From NCBI GenBank assembly GCA_030592105.1, contig JAUVKE010000134.1:1-7018 (forward strand): a stretch of DNA of 7,018 bases. The letters are read 5' to 3'. This document shows positions 5,134 to 7,018 of the stretch, piece after piece (position 1 is the stretch's first letter; the number at the start of each line of letters is the position of its first letter). Made by a program: the position numbers and the translations under genes. The notes beneath the pieces were generated by a model, which saw nothing but the letters and a program-made list of their open reading frames with translations, did no database searches and had not been told where the DNA came from. The stretch comes from Desulfobacteraceae bacterium (GTDB lineage Bacteria; Desulfobacterota; Desulfobacteria; Desulfobacterales; BuS5).

Positions 5134-7018
5134 ATGCAAAAAGAATATTTTATTTTCAGATTAATAAGCAATCTGTCAATAACCAAAAAAATGGTTTTGA
5201 TATCTTTAATATTTATATTTTCGTTAATAGTTTTAACAGTTGCAAGCATTTTTACAATAAAAATCATAACCAGTGTCAAAGCTTTTGTAGGTGGAGAGGG
5301 TCTATATTCCAAAGCGCAAAAAGATGCTGTCTGGTATTTGATGAAATATTTAATGACTAATGATGAGTCTGAATATGAACATTTTGCAGACTCCATGAAA
5401 ATTCCGCTGGCTGGCCGAAGAGCCCGTATTGAACTGGAAAAACCTGATGTGAATCAGGAACTTGCTTTCCAGGCACTTATTGAAGCCCGTAATCATCCGG
5501 ATGATGCGAAAGATATAATATATTTATTTAATCTACTGTGGGATTCGAATAAAAAAAGCAAACTAAATGAAACAATAAGCTTATGGCGGCAATGTGACAA
5601 ATCAAATGTTGAGCTGAAAAAGTTAGGCGATAATCTGCATGATATTATTTTAAAAGAGCAGAACAGCAGCAAAAACAAGCTTTTTTTTATGATGGAGATA
5701 AATCGTATAAATAAAGAATTAATGCTTACAGGGGACGCTTTTTCGGCAAGTATCGGGGTGCTTGCACGATACGCAAAAATAGCTTTATTATATTTAATAG
5801 CGGTGATTTTTTTATCTTCATTAGCATTAGGTGGCTTCTTAATATTTTTAATCTCAAACAATGTAAGAAAAAAAATATTACTGTTGCAGTCGGGTATTGA
5901 AAAAATTGCCGCGGGTGATCATGATATCAAAAAGATTGAAAGTCGAGTAATCTCTACGGATGAATTGGGTTTACTCACAATCTCATTTATTAAGATGGCC
6001 AACAATCTTTTAAAAGTAAGAAACAGTCTGGAAGAAAAAAATCAGGAACTGTTAGACGCACAGGACGATATTATAAAAAGCCGTAATGCTGCGCTGGAAG
6101 GGTCACGCCTGAAGTCTGAATTTCTTGCCAATATGAGCCATGAAATCCGCACTCCCATGAACGGTGTTATCGGAATGACGAATCTTTTATTAGATACGGA
6201 GTTGAACTCTGAGCAATGGGAGTTTCTGCAAACTATCAAAACCAGCGGCGAAACATTGATGGTGATAATTAATGATATTCTTGATTTTTCCAAAATTGAG
6301 GCAGGCAGGCTTGACCTTGAAAGTATAGATTTTAATTTAAGAGTAACTATAGATGGGCTGACATCTCTCACAGCAATTAAGGCTCATGAAAAATTTCTGG
6401 AGTATGTTGCTATAATCGATTCCGACGTTCCTTCTTCTTTGCGCGGAGATCCTGGGCGCCTGCGACAGATTTTGACTAATCTTACTGGTAATGCGATCAA
6501 GTTTACAGAAAAGGGAGAAGTAGTTCTTCGTATTTCTCTCAAAAATGAAACCACAACCCATGCTACCATACGATTTACAGTTTTAGATACAGGAATAGGT
6601 ATTCCCCCGGAGCGTATGGACAGGCTTTTCAAATCTTTTTCCCAGGTGGATGGTTCTACAACCCGCAAATATGGAGGAACCGGTTTAGGGCTGGCTATTT
6701 CAAAGCAGTTAGCTGAAAAAATGAATGGGCAGATAGAGGTGAAAAGTGTAGAAAGTAAAGGTTCGGAATTCTGCCTTACAGTTGTTTTTGAAAAACAATC
6801 TGAAAGCAAAAAAACAAAAGCTATTATTCCCGGTAATATTAAGGGAAAACATATTCTGATAGTAGATGATAATGCGACAAACCGGTATGTTTTAAAAAAA
6901 CAGCTGGAACAGTGGGAATGCTATTATGGTGAAGCGACAAACGGAGTGCTGGCTTTAGAGGAACTTCTCCGCGCAGTTGCTGAAAAAACTCCATATGAAT
7001 TTGTAATTATTGATATGC
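5134..7018 (+). CDS. Membrane-bound hybrid sensor histidine kinase (3' truncated)
   Basis: This kinase autophosphorylates on His in response to an external signal and would pass phosphate to its own receiver. I translated the open frame from ATG 5134 (in-frame TAA at 5125; weak GGA at 5122-5124): 628 codons before the window ends. Domains in order: membrane helix about 21-45; extracytoplasmic helical sensor about 46-215; second membrane helix about 216-241; HAMP about 242-294 (DELG 277-280); short coiled coil about 295-325; HisKA with H336 in NMSHEIRTPMNG; HATPase with N box NLTGNAIKF (449-457), G1 DTGIGI (485-490), F box LFKSF and G2 GGTGLGL (514-520). A receiver begins at about 572 with D578/D579. 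Predicted phospho-acceptor D627 (VIID) is the second-last complete codon, so the rest of the receiver and any further receiver or HPt domain lie outside. All visible catalytic residues are intact. It is likely co-transcribed with the regulator 50 bp upstream. Confidence 0.95.
   Translation, partial: MQKEYFIFRLISNLSITKKMVLISLIFIFSLIVLTVASIFTIKIITSVKAFVGGEGLYSKAQKDAVWYLMKYLMTNDESEYEHFADSMKIPLAGRRARIELEKPDVNQELAFQALIEARNHPDDAKDIIYLFNLLWDSNKKSKLNETISLWRQCDKSNVELKKLGDNLHDIILKEQNSSKNKLFFMMEINRINKELMLTGDAFSASIGVLARYAKIALLYLIAVIFLSSLALGGFLIFLISNNVRKKILLLQSGIEKIAAGDHDIKKIESRVISTDELGLLTISFIKMANNLLKVRNSLEEKNQELLDAQDDIIKSRNAALEGSRLKSEFLANMSHEIRTPMNGVIGMTNLLLDTELNSEQWEFLQTIKTSGETLMVIINDILDFSKIEAGRLDLESIDFNLRVTIDGLTSLTAIKAHEKFLEYVAIIDSDVPSSLRGDPGRLRQILTNLTGNAIKFTEKGEVVLRISLKNETTTHATIRFTVLDTGIGIPPERMDRLFKSFSQVDGSTTRKYGGTGLGLAISKQLAEKMNGQIEVKSVESKGSEFCLTVVFEKQSESKKTKAIIPGNIKGKHILIVDDNATNRYVLKKQLEQWECYYGEATNGVLALEELLRAVAEKTPYEFVIIDM
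5269..5778 (+). other. Extracytoplasmic sensor region of the hybrid kinase
   Basis: Residues about 46-215, between two membrane helices, look all-helical. The region opens with FVGGEGLYSKAQKDAVWYL (51-69), followed by a Pro-containing stretch with RRARIELEKP (95-104) and the patch ARNHPDD (118-124). I do not recognise a named Pfam-type sensor such as Cache, PAS, CHASE or 4HB. The GEGL..KAQKDAV and NHPDD patches look like conserved motifs that I associate, from memory only, with other bacterial membrane signalling proteins. The ligand is unknown. Confidence 0.5.

Overview
The window is an AT-rich stretch of bacterial DNA that is almost entirely coding. It holds six genes, all on the + strand, and all six belong to chemosensory or two-component signalling. 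Both ends are cut inside genes. The mix of proteins suggests a Desulfobacterota-like (deltaproteobacterial) environmental bacterium: a chemoreceptor with an extracytoplasmic CZB-type module, a small che cluster, and a large hybrid histidine kinase. This taxonomic reading is inference from protein style, not a database match.

Layout: (1) the 3' part of a methyl-accepting chemotaxis protein (MCP) with one intact CZB zinc motif, a second degenerate CZB-like module, a transmembrane helix, HAMP and signalling hairpin (1-1880). (2) A 112-bp AT-rich gap, then cheW (1993-2439). (3) An 86-bp gap, then cheB, with receiver and methylesterase domains (2526-3668). (4) cheR, the receptor methyltransferase, overlapping cheB by 4 bp (3665-4507). 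(5) A receiver protein with a helical tail and no DNA-binding domain, 3 bp after cheR (4511-5083). (6) After 50 bp, the 5' part of a membrane hybrid histidine kinase, which runs off the window just after the predicted phospho-acceptor Asp of its receiver (5134-7018). No gene-free stretch exceeds 300 bp. I see no tRNA, rRNA, CRISPR array, mobile element or convincing terminator.

How they fit together: the MCP would sense a signal outside the membrane, and CheW would couple it to a CheA kinase. CheR and CheB would add and remove methyl groups for adaptation. No CheA, CheY or CheD is visible, so the phosphorelay core must lie outside the window or be supplied elsewhere. The tail-bearing receiver and the hybrid kinase follow directly on the same strand. 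They may form an output or cross-talk branch of the same pathway, which would be unlike the E. coli flagellar system. The most notable points are the tandem intact/degenerate CZB arrangement, the distinctive extracytoplasmic domain of the hybrid kinase, the REC-plus-helical-tail regulator, and an A9 run in the cheB linker whose two alternative frames both stop at once.
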